Positions 33,042 to 42,677 of a stretch of DNA of 64,000 bases are shown one piece after another. The DNA is from Lolium rigidum (lineage: Eukaryota; Streptophyta; Magnoliopsida; Poales; Poaceae). A program made the position numbers and the translations under genes. The notes under the pieces are model-generated. The model was not told where the DNA came from. It ran no database searches and was given only the letters and a program-made list of their open reading frames with translations. Location: positions 222,851,837 through 222,915,836 of the forward strand of contig NC_061514.1 of NCBI RefSeq assembly GCF_022539505.1, read 5' to 3'. Every line of letters begins with the position of its first letter. Positions within the stretch are counted from its first letter, which is position 1.

Positions 33042-34666
33042 TCAAATCATCCTGCCAAAGCACTTTGGGCCAATGTAGTCAGTTTTGTATTCGTTGACAC
33101 GTTCCCGCGCATCACGCGAGCCGTTGCGGGGGGATTTTGAGCGTGAGCGAGATCTCCGGCCTCCGCCTCCACCTCCGCCTCCACCGCTGGGTGGTGGGGA
33201 AGGAGATCTGCGAGGGGGCCGATGCGACCTCTTGCTTCCGCCGTCTGATTCTCCTCGCCCTTCGCGATGCTGACTCGGGCTTCGGTGGCTTCCTTCACCA
33301 TGGTGCTGGCTGCCTTCGTCGTTTCCGGCTTCGGCGGGGCTCCGGTTCGCGTTCTTCGTTCCGACTCCTCCTGGGCTCAGTCTCGCGATCATTGATCCGG
33401 CTCCGGCGAGGTTCCGGCGTACGCTCCCTGCTCCTATTCCTTGGAGGCGGCACGTTGTCGCGGATATTGATTCCACCAGGCCCATGGGGTCTGGTGTTTC
33501 CGGCTGTACTACGGCGGCGAGGAAGCGGACGACGCGGGTATCCGTTAGGCGGAGGCGACGGATTCTGGTGCTTGTCCCTACCAGTGTACTTCGCATCCTT
33601 TCCCTTTTTTGGATCTGGAGGAGGTGTCATTGATGGCACAGGGATTGGATTTGGGTGTTCTCTGGTTTTCCTTCTGCGTTCCGAGGATCCGGTCCTTGAT
33701 TCATCATCGCGATGACGATTGTCATAGGCGTCCTTCTGCGCGGTAGAGATGCAATGATCCGGGTTGGATTCCAACCTGCGCGAAGTATCTGCCTTGCTCT
33801 GCTGCTTCATTGCTGAGGCAACGAGCGTGCGGACGTAATCGATATCGATCTCCTCATCCTTCTTTTTCAAGATCTCCGCAGCCTTCTTCATGTTATCCTT
33901 TGGAGTTGCGAGTGGTTGTTGCTCGGTGGGAGTTGCGAAGCTGATCCTTCGGGGAGTTACGGCTTCTCGCTCTGATCCTATCCGCCTCCTGTTGAGCCTC
34001 GGTGATCTTGTCCTCCCAGTGCTTCAGGAGTTGCTTGACTTTTGCTAATGATTCGTCCACCTGACGCTCTCGCTTGAGAAAATATTCCACGAAGTTCGCG
34101 GCCTCCTTCCTCTCATCTAGCATTGCTGCCGCGGTGGTGGCAAACTTTTTGGCTGTTGCCAGCATCTCCTGCCTCTTGGCTTCTAGAGCTTCCGCATCTG
34201 CTGCGTCTTCAGGAGTTATGGGTTTGTTGAGGATATCCGAGTGTGCGATTGCCTCCATGCCTGCCTGTTCAACCAGTTCTTCTGGGGACAGGACTTCCTT
34301 CTGCGGTTGTTCCCGCTATAGCGGAGATCCTGCATTGGATGGCTGTGGGTCAGAGTGGGTATTCTAATCTTCTGATTCCCGCTGATCCAGCGCCGCCAAG
34401 GTTTCGAGAACCTACTTAGGCTAGGCGTATTCAACTTCAGGCTGATCACCGCCTCCGAATTCCTTCATCTTGCGATCGAACTCTTCGGTATCCATGGAGG
34501 AGGTATCCCCGGAGATTGGGCTTAGGTTGCCCAGGATCGATTCTTCACCCGGAGCGTTGCTTTCTTCGACAGCCTCCTGCTGATCCGGAGCAGCGCTGTT
34601 TTCCGGTGCCTCAACCTTCATGGGGGCGGCTCCGGCTTCTTGAGGGGCGGCTCCTGCGGTATGGGC
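33042..34666 (-). pseudogene. Element C gag N-terminal half with RS-rich region
   Basis: Read right to left: an acidic, Pro/Glu-rich start (34621-34421), stop codons, then a helical coiled-coil segment (34258-33893). A long Arg/Ser/Glu-Pro region follows with repeated EPRRSR units and an RRSRSRSKSP motif after a glycine run (about 33891-33042, in two frames). RS repeats resemble those of splicing factors; whether they act that way is unknown. Element E interrupts the coding sequence at 34667, and the frame resumes toward the LTR at 41794-42320. Confidence 0.75.
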
Positions 34667-35959
34667 TGATGTCTACGCACGCTTCTTCTCCTGTAGACAG
34701 TGTTGGGCCTCCAAGAGCAGAGGTTTGTAGAACAGCAGCAAGTTTCCCTTAAGTGAATCACCCAAGGTTTATCGAACTTAGGGAGGTAGAGGTCAAAGAT
34801 ATCCCTCTCAAGCAACCCTGCAATTAAGATACAAGAAGTCTCTTGTGTCCCCAACACACCTAATACACTTGTCAGCAAAGAGATAGTGAAATACAAGTAA
34901 GGATGATTATAAGTAGTGATTGCAATCTGAAAAAAAATGGCAGCAAGCGAACATGTAGTAGAACTTGTTGGAAACGGTGTTTCAATGCTTAGAAACAAGG
35001 CCAAGGGATCATACTTTCACTAGTGGACACTCTCAGCAATGATCACATAATTGAATAAATAAATGCTACTCTCAAACACTCTCTTGTTGGATAACAAACA
35101 CCATTCATTTTGTAGGGCTGCAAAAGCACACCTCAGGCCGGAGTAAACAAGCTCCACAAACGTCATAAAGGAATCACACACGATGCGCACACTGTCACCA
35201 TCACACCGTGGAGAGTGACTCCGGAGTTCATATTAAAGTAACCTCTAGAGTGCATAATAGACAAGAGTAACATCTACATATTCAACTAGATTACAAAGCT
35301 CATGATCACATAAAGATCACACCATGGGAGAGAGAGATGAACCACATAGCTACCGGTAGAGCCCTCAGCCTCGGGGGAGAACTACTCCCTCCTCATCGTG
35401 GGAGACAGCAACAGCGATGCAGATGGTGATGGAGTCGATGGAGATGGCTCCGGGGGCAATTCCCCGTCCCGGCGGCATGCCGGAACAGAGACTTCTTTCC
35501 CCCGAACTTGGCTTCGCGATGGCGGCGGCTACGTAACTTTTCATGGAATATGACTGATCGTTTTAGGGTTTTCACATCTGGGAGAATATAGAGGCGGAAG
35601 GGCGTCCTCGGAGGGGTCCCGAGGGGCCCACCCCACATGGCGGCGCGGCCAGGGGTGGGGCCGCGCCCCCCTATGGTGTGGCCGCCTCGTGGCCCCCTTT
35701 GTCTCTCCTTCGGACTCCGTGAAGCCTCTGGAAAAATAGGGACACGGCCTTTTGTTTCGCGCAATTCCGAGAATATTTGTAAACTAGCTTTTCTGAAACC
35801 AAAAACAGCAGAAAACAGGAACTGGCGCTTCGGCATCTTGTTAATAGGTTAGTTCCAGAAAATGCATAAAAATGATATAAAGTATGAATAAAACATGTAG
35901 GTATTGTCATAAAACTAGCATGGAACATAAGAAATTATAGATACGTTGGAGACGTATCA
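34667..35959 (-). mobile_element. Element E 3' LTR
   Basis: 1293 bp, TGATGTCTAC to GACGTATCA. Compared with the 5' copy it lacks about 27 bp after CACTTGTCA (near 34876), and its TATA position reads ATATAGAG rather than ATATATAG. Frames through it are spurious. Confidence 0.92.
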
Positions 35960-37465
35960 AGCATCCCCAAGCTTAGTTCCTACTCGCCCTCGAGTAAGTA
36001 AACGATAAAAAGATTATTTTCTGAAGTGACATGCTACCAACATCATCTTTATCAATACTATTGTAAAGCATATGAGATGAATGAAGTGACTCAAAGTAAT
36101 GGTCTATAGTTTGCTAACAAAAAGATAATGACTAAACAACTGAATCATATAGCAAAAACTTTTCATGAATAGTACTTTCAAGACAAGCATCAAAAATTCT
36201 TGCATAAGAGTTAACTCATAAAGCAATAGATTCTTAATAGAAGGTATTGAAGCAACAAAAAGGAAGATTTAAGTTTCAGAAATTGCTTTCAACTTTCAAC
36301 ATGTATATCTCATGGATAATTGTCAACACAAAGTAATATGATGAGTGCAATAAGGAAGCATGTAAGAATCAATGCACACAGTTGAAACAAGTGTTTGCTT
36401 CTAAGATAGAAAGAAGTAGGTAAACTGACTCAACATAAAGTAAAAGAAAGGCCCTTCACAGAGGGAAGCAGGGATTACTCATGTGCTAGAGCTTTTTATT
36501 TTGAAAACATGGAAACAATTGTGTCAACGGTAGTAATAATTCATATGGGTTATGTATAAAACTTCCTATAAGTTGCAAGCCTCATGCATCGAATACTAAT
36601 AGTGCCCGCACCTTGTCCTAATTAGCTCGGATTTCCATGAATTATCAACGCATTACATATGTTTCAACCAAGTGTCACAAAGGGGTACCTCTATGCCACC
36701 TGTACAAAGGTCCAAGGAGATAAATCGCATTTGATTTCTCGATTTTGATAGATCTCATCTTGAGGACATCCATACCGGGACAACATAGAAAACAGATAAT
36801 GGACTCCTGTTTTATGCTTTAAGCATTCAAGAACAGATAACATTCTCAATAACAGATATGCAGGGCTGACCCACGGGGGCATCCCCAAGCTTAGACTTTT
36901 CACTCTTCTTGATCATATTATATCATCCTCCTCTCTTGATCCTTGAAAACTTCCTTCACACCAAACTCAAAGCAATCTCATTAGAGGGTTGGTGCATAAT
37001 CAAAAATTCACATGTTCAGCAAAAACACAATCATTCCCAACACTTCTGGACATTACCCAAGGTTACTGAAATTTAATGGAGCAAAGAAACCCGCTCAAAC
37101 ACAGTAAAAGAGGCAATGTGAAATAAAAGGCAGAATCTGTCAAAACAGAACAGTCCGTAAAGACTAATTTTTTCGAGGCACTTAACATGCGCAGATGGAA
37201 AAGCTCCAGTTGAACGAAAGTTGCGTACATATCTGAGGATTACTCATGAATTTTTTCAAGATTTTACGATTTTTCTACAGAGAGAACAACTCAAATTCGT
37301 GACGAGCTAAAAATCTGTTCCTGCGCAGAAATCCAAATCTAGTATCAACTTTCTATCAAAGACTTTACTTGGCACAAAAACGAAATAAACATGATAAGGA
37401 GAGGTTGCTACAGTAGTAACAACTTCCAAGACACAACAAAACAGTATCAAAATAAAAAACATGGG
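35960..37465 (-). mobile_element. Element E 3' non-coding region with two polypurine-like tracts
   Basis: No gene. GCATCCCCAAGCTTAG (complement of CTAAGCTTGGGGATGC) occurs at 35961-35976, next to the LTR and therefore the functional tract, and again at 36880-36895. Colinear in reverse with 18172-20807 of element D. Confidence 0.85.
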
Positions 37466-38805
37466 TTATCTCCCAAGAAGTGTTTTCTTTATAGCCATTA
37501 AGATGGGCTCAGTAATTTTAATGATGCTCTCGCAAGAAATAAGAGTTGAAGCAGAAGAGAGCATCAAAAGCAAATAAGAAACACTTTTAAGTGTAACCCA
37601 CTTCCTATGAAAAGGAATCTTGTAAATAAAAAATTCATGTAAGCATAATGCAATAAGCATAGGAAAACAAGACAAGCGCAACTTCAAGATTTTCAGCAAA
37701 AAGAGAGGTGTTTTAGTAACATGAAAATCCCTACAACCATATTTTCCTCTCTCATAATTATTTTCAGTGGTATCATGAACAAACTCAACAATATAGCTAT
37801 CACATAAAGCATTCTTATCATGATCCACATGCATAAAAGTATCATTACTCTCCACATATGCATAATCAATTTTATTAGTAATAGTGGGAGTAAAACTATC
37901 ACATCCATCATTATAATCATCATAAATTGGAGGAATAGAATAATCATAATGAATTTTATCCTCAATAGTAGATGGACTGAAAATACCACAATCACCATAA
38001 CGAACTCGAATATGATAGACAAGTCTGTATATTAGAGAGATGGTTTTGGGTAATCCCTCCATAACTATGACAAGTTTCATGAGGATGACTCGTAATTATA
38101 ACCTATGTCATAGTATTCTTTATAATAATTGTCAAAGATTGGAGGCATAGTATCATCATAAGAAATAGAATAGTTATCTTCCAAAGTGTGTTCATCTGTA
38201 AACATACCATCATTGTTACTAGAAGGAGATGTATCAAACATATAATCATCAATAGCAAAAGGATTTTCAAACACCTCATCCCCAAGCTTAGAGCTTTCTA
38301 TATCATCATGGGAAGAAACATGGATAGTACTCATACTATGGCAATTATTAACATCATCATTTTCAGAATTAGTGTCCCAGAGATCTTTAATATCAAAAGA
38401 AGTGTGCTTTTCCCAATCATGATCACTAATATAAATAACAGGCATAGGTTCATCATCAAGTTCAGAATCATCGAATTCAGGATTATAAGTATCAATTGTA
38501 ATAGGAGCAACAAGTTTGGGAGAAGATACCGTTTCCTCTCTCCTTTTACTCCTCTTCTTCTTCTTGTCCGTTCCCTTCTTCTTCTTCTTTTCCTCTTTAG
38601 GAGGGAAAGGCTTGACAGGAAGCTTCTCCACATAACCTGGTCTATTATTAGGAACAATAGAAGAAACTTGGGAGGATACCTCTCTTTCATTAATAAGAAC
38701 AAAACACATATTAGTCCTGTCATATTTTGGTAAAGTCCCATCCTTTATAACACTTTGTATGTAGGTGTTGGCATGGAAATTATTAACACAATCCATGCAA
38801 CACAC
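37466..38805 (-). pseudogene. Element E C-terminal gag-linked frame, frameshifted
   Basis: Two adjoining frames (38805-38077 and 38080-37466) continue the gag frame after a shift near 38790. The first has a strongly basic Lys/Arg run (KEEKKKKKGTDKKKKRSKRR) and then acidic Asp/Asn-rich sequence. The second has Asp/Tyr repeats (PPIYDDYNDG), an NYERGKYGCRDFH motif shared with element D, and two hydrophobic segments near the end. The end of the frame is also kept in D although D lost gag, so this tail or its RNA may matter. I do not recognise a family. Confidence 0.7.
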
Positions 38806-40306
38806 TATTCATATCAAGATCACTCATATCTAACAAAGAAATTTTTCTTGATAACTCTTCACACCCCAAAAATAAAGTAAGTTCATCATGCTGATTAGAA
38901 GTGATCATGTTATCACAATATAGACTTGAAGTACTCATTAAATTTGAAATACTATCATGATGACCAGAACATTGAAAATTAAAATGACCCACTTCATAGC
39001 AAAGTTCACAAATAAAAGGATGGAGGTCACAAACTTTTTTACCAAGATCATCTAGAGCCTTGTACCACATTCTAGTTTTTTCATTCCTATGATGGATACA
39101 ATATTCATCTTCGATTTGCTTAATTCCACAAGGTCTATGCATTCCACAAAAATTAACATGCTTATAAGAAATAGTATTTTCAGAAGTTTGGGCATGTTTA
39201 TTGCAATCATTAGCAACAATTTCATTTTCCATGCAAGTGTCTTTGAAAGGTTCATGATACACGCCCCAATTTTCTTTAGGAACATTAATATGAGAAGAGA
39301 AGGTTCTACAACAATCAACAATAATTTGAGAATCAAGACCATAATTATCACTATGCTTTTGAAAACCAGCAGTTTCAATGAAAGACTTAATGCATTCATA
39401 TTCATAGTTTATACCTGATTCTTTACCTTTGTCGTTCTCCCAATCTTCAGTATTCTCTTGAATCCGATCAAGAAGGTCCCATTTAAACTCTTCTTTGTTG
39501 CGTGTGAATGATCCATAACAAGTAGTATCCAACAAGGTTTTATCTTGAGAAGAAAGTCTTGCATAGAAATTATCAATGATGATATTACCAGGAAGCTCAT
39601 GAATGGGGCATTTGAGCATTAAAGACTTCAATCTCCCCCATGCTTGGGCAATACTCTCTCCATCATGAGGCCAGAAATTATATATGCGGTTTCGGTCTTT
39701 GTGAATTTCACTTGGAGGATAGAATTTAGAATAAAATAGAGGCATAATATCCTTCCAATCAAGAGAATGCCTATTATTCAGCAATTTATACCAATGCGCC
39801 GCTTTACCAGACAGCGACATAGAGAATAGTTTCTTCCTAACTTCATCCATAGAAATACCCGCACACTTGAATAACCCGCATAATTCATGTAAAAACTGTA
39901 AACGATCTCCAGGATGGACAGTTCCATCCCCTTCATAGCGGTTATCCACAACACGTTCAATAATTTTCATAGGTATTTTATATGGAATACTTTCAACAGG
40001 TGGATTTGGAATATCACAAGCATCATTCGAATTAACACATATTGGAGACAAAGCATTATCAAGGCAAAACACTTCTTCCAAAGCTGAGGAGCAAAGAAGA
40101 TTATTTTTATATAAACTAGCTTCCCCAAGCTTGGGTTTTTCCATAGCATTAAAAATAATGGTGTCCAATGAATTTATACTAATAACATTACTATAACTAT
40201 TATGCAGACAAACTTCCATAGGTGTTTTAATTTTCTCTTCGAAAGTATCATGTCCTAATTCAATATAAATTTCATAAAGATCTCTAATTTTTTTGTTGTT
40301 TTCCAT
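38783..40306 (-). CDS. Element E Gag (capsid-like) protein
   Basis: 507 codons from ATG at 40306, 19 bp after GTTAGGCTTA, to 38783. An N-terminal about 130 residues are shared with D. The retrotransposon gag core (about residues 130-300) follows, with HPGDRLQFLHELCGLF, LSGKAAHWYKLL, WKDIMPLFYSKFYPPSE and GESIAQAWGRLKSLMLKCP. Next is a Cys/His-rich segment (HRPCGIKQIEDEYCIHH, CELCYEVGHFNFQC) resembling a zinc-binding knuckle. Would form the particle that packages E RNA. No pol follows, so reverse transcriptase must come from another element. Confidence 0.88.
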   Translation of the reverse strand: MENNKKIRDLYEIYIELGHDTFEEKIKTPMEVCLHNSYSNVISINSLDTIIFNAMEKPKLGEASLYKNNLLCSSALEEVFCLDNALSPICVNSNDACDIPNPPVESIPYKIPMKIIERVVDNRYEGDGTVHPGDRLQFLHELCGLFKCAGISMDEVRKKLFSMSLSGKAAHWYKLLNNRHSLDWKDIMPLFYSKFYPPSEIHKDRNRIYNFWPHDGESIAQAWGRLKSLMLKCPIHELPGNIIIDNFYARLSSQDKTLLDTTCYGSFTRNKEEFKWDLLDRIQENTEDWENDKGKESGINYEYECIKSFIETAGFQKHSDNYGLDSQIIVDCCRTFSSHINVPKENWGVYHEPFKDTCMENEIVANDCNKHAQTSENTISYKHVNFCGMHRPCGIKQIEDEYCIHHRNEKTRMWYKALDDLGKKVCDLHPFICELCYEVGHFNFQCSGHHDSISNLMSTSSLYCDNMITSNQHDELTLFLGCEELSRKISLLDMSDLDMNSVLHGLC

Positions 40307-40450
40307 TAAGCCTAACTAGTGAAATAAAAACAAGAAACAAAAAGATGCAATTGCAGAATCTAAAGGAAATAACTTCGAGCACTCACACACCGGCAACAGT
40401 GCTAGGAAATAGCTTAGTAGTGAGAGGATGTGAATACCTTTTACCTTACC

Positions 40451-40468
40451 TCCCCGGCAACGGCGCCA
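40451..40468 (-). other. Primer binding site, tRNA-Asp (element E)
   Basis: TCCCCGGCAACGGCGCCA on the plus strand is identical to the 3' end of plant tRNA-Asp; the minus-strand RNA is therefore complementary to it. It lies 10 bp inside the 5' LTR, exactly as in element D. Confidence 0.87.
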
Positions 40469-40478
40469 GAAAATAGCT

Positions 40479-41788
40479 TGGTGTCTATGCATGCTTCTTT
40501 TCCTGTAGACAGTGTTGGGCCTCCAAGAGCAGAGGTTTGTAGAACAGCAGCATGTTTCCCTTAAGTGAAGCACCCAAGGTTTATCGAACTCAGGGAGGTA
40601 GAGGTCAAAGATATCCCTCTCAAGTAATCCTGCAATTAAGATACAAGAAGTCTCTTGTGTCCCCAACACACCTAATACACTTGTCATATCTATAGGTGCA
40701 CTAGTTCGGCGAAGAGACAGTAAAATACAAGTAATATGGATGATTATAAGTAGTAATTGCAATCTGAAATAAAAATGGCAGCAAGCGAACATGTAGCAGA
40801 ACTTGTTGGAAACGGTGTTTCAATGCTTAGAAACAAGGCCTAGGGATCATACTTTCACTAGTGGACACTCTCAACAATGATCACATAATTGAATAAATAA
40901 ATGATACTCTCAAACACTCTCTTGTTGGATAACAAACACCATTCATTGTGTAGGGCTGCAAAAGCACACCTCAAGCCGGAGTAAACAAGCTCCACAACGT
41001 CATAAAGGAATCGCACACGATGCGCACACTGTCACCATCACACCGTGGAGAGTGACTCCGGAGTTCATATTAAAGTAACCTCTAGAGTGCATAATAGGCA
41101 AGAGTAACATCTACATATTCAACTAGATTACAAAGCTCATGATCACATAAAGATCACACCATGGGAGAGAGAGATGAACCACATAGCTACCGGTAGAGCC
41201 CTCAGCCTCGGGGGAGAACTACTCCCTCCTCATCATGGGAGACAGCAACAACGATGAAGATGGCGATGGGGTCAATGGAGATGGCTCCGGGGGCAATTCC
41301 CCGTCCCGGCGGCGTGCCGGAACAGAGACTTCTGTCCCCCGAACTTGCGATGGCGGCTACATAACTTTTCGTGGAATATGACTGATCGTTTTAGGGTTTT
41401 CGCATCTGGGAGAATATATAGGCGGAAGGGCGGCCTCGGAGGGGTCCCAAGGGGCCCACCCCACATGGCGGCGCAGCCAGGGGTGGGGTCGCGCCCCCCT
41501 ATGGTGTGGCCGCCTCGTGGCCCCCCTTCGTCTCTCCTTCGGACTTCGTGAAGCCTCTGGAAAAATAGGGACGTGGCCTTTTGTTTCGCGCAATTCCGAG
41601 AATATTTGTAAACTAGCTTTTCTGAAACAAAAAACAACAGAAAACAGGAACTGGCGCTTCGGCATCTTGTTAATAGGTTAGTTCCGGAAAATGCATAAAA
41701 ATGATATAAAGTATGAATAAAACATGTAGGTATTGTCATAAAACTAGCATGGAACATAAGAAATTATAGATACGTTGGAGACGTATCA
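40479..41788 (-). mobile_element. Element E 5' LTR
   Basis: 1310 bp. The inner end reads TGGTGTCTATGC instead of TGATGTCTACGC, a small change at the terminal region. The TATA box is ATATATAG near 41413 (complementary strand). Very similar to 34667-35959. Confidence 0.92.
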
Positions 41789-41933
41789 TGGGCTAAGAAG
41801 TGCACGAAGTGAAACCTTTGCTTCTCTAACACCTGGGAGACCCAGGCGGATCTGTTGGTCTTCCACCTTTATTTCCTGCTCAGGGGCGGATTGGGTGGGT
41901 TTTGATTTCTCCAGATCTAAGGCGGAATCTTCC

Positions 41934-42320
41934 TTAGGAAGTTCCTCGCATCTCGGATCGGATCTTCGCGACTGCGTCCTGCTCAGCGGCGGTCGCGTCA
42001 GCGTTACTTACCAGTGCGTTCCCGTCGGAATCGACGGTTTCGCCGATGAAGATGTGTATGCCGCCAATCGGGACGATGGAGAGCTTGACGGGGTTGGTCT
42101 TATCCGGAATCCAGCACTCATCCGGAGGGATGATCGGAAGGTTTCCGGCGTAGAGGACTCGCCCCACGGCGATGGAGTCGTCGTAGCTTCCCACGGCGGA
42201 ACCCACCCGGTTCCGGCCTCCAGACGCCGCTGGCCCCACGGTGGGCACCAACTGTCGTTGCCTATTCGACGGTACCTTAGAGGAGGGATCCTCACGAGGG
42301 GGAGAAGAAGTAGGGGCCAT
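41934..42320 (-). pseudogene. Element C gag start, beginning inside the LTR
   Basis: A frame of 128 codons starts at ATG 42320, 67 bp inside the 5' LTR, reads through the LTR end and the primer binding site, and continues into the leader (NLPIIPPDECWIPDKTNPVKLS). It stops at 41934, but coding-like sequence continues in another frame up to the E insertion and then into the gag N-terminus at 34666. A good splice donor (CTG|GTAAGTAA, junction at 42011-42012) lies within it, so an alternative is a spliced leader. N-terminal gag coding is inferred. Confidence 0.5.
42232..42250 (-). other. Primer binding site, tRNA-Lys (element C)
   Basis: GGCCCCACGGTGGGCACCA on the plus strand matches the 3' end of plant tRNA-Lys(CUU) with one change (GGGCGCCA expected). 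It lies two bases inside the LTR, which begins TGTCGTTGCC at 42253. Confidence 0.8.
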
Positions 42321-42677
42321 AGGGCGGAGTGCACACGGGACGGTGGTACGCGATTTACCCAGCTTCGGAACACCTGCACAATGGCAAGGCCTACTGCTGC
42401 TTGTCCGGAATTATCCGGGCGCTTTCGCGTTGTTACAATGAGTTGTGGTTGTGCCTCTAGGGCTCCCGGGATCCGGCTTATATAGGCGCACGGATCTAGG
42501 GTTTACATGGAGAGTCCTAGCCGGATTACGGGTTCCCTAACTACGGTACAATGTCTTGCCGTGTACGTCAAGGATCCGCCTTCCATCTACGTCGTACTCG
42601 ATCCGGGTTCCTCATGGGCCTTCACGGATCCGGCCTCCTCCGAAGGTCGGTAAGGATTCGGCTTCCCTATCCTGGCA
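42253..42677 (-). mobile_element. Element C 5' LTR, truncated by the tandem array
   Basis: 425 bp matching 8337-8734 and the start of 22339 onward, with a TATA box at 42478-42484. It stops at CTATCCTGGCA, where the left copy continues CTATCCTGGCTGGAC. The remaining about 130 bp must lie beyond the array if the array arose by insertion here. The preceding bases TGGCA (42673-42677) are the candidate target duplication. Confidence 0.85.

Larger units (their letters stand above)
34667..41788 (-). mobile_element. Element E, non-autonomous Athila-like retrotransposon with gag
   Basis: Complete 7122 bp element in reverse orientation with perfect target duplications TGGGC (34662-34666 and 41789-41793). 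5' LTR 40479-41788, tRNA-Asp primer site, one long gag-type frame (now broken), about 1.5 kb of non-coding 3' region, polypurine tract and 3' LTR 34667-35959. No protease, RT or integrase. Inserted in the gag of element C. Confidence 0.94.
8337..42677 (-). mobile_element. Element C, Tat-type Gypsy retrotransposon, heavily nested
   Basis: Minus-strand LTR retrotransposon. The right LTR (42253-42677, cut by the array) is followed by a tRNA-Lys primer site, gag, protease, RT, RNase H, a second RNase H, integrase, a plus-strand antisense gene, a polypurine tract and the left LTR (8337-23382 in three pieces). The second RNase H and the antisense gene are hallmarks of the Tat lineage. Without D, F and E its length is about 12.7 kb. 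Every coding domain has frameshifts or stops in this sequence. The left flank GGAGT (8332-8336) is the expected target duplication; its partner is outside the window. Confidence 0.88.

Noticed and set aside
33047..33715. Long plus-strand frame opposite element C gag
   Set aside because: It is the complement of the RS/Gly-rich gag region; low-complexity GC-rich codons keep several frames open on both strands.
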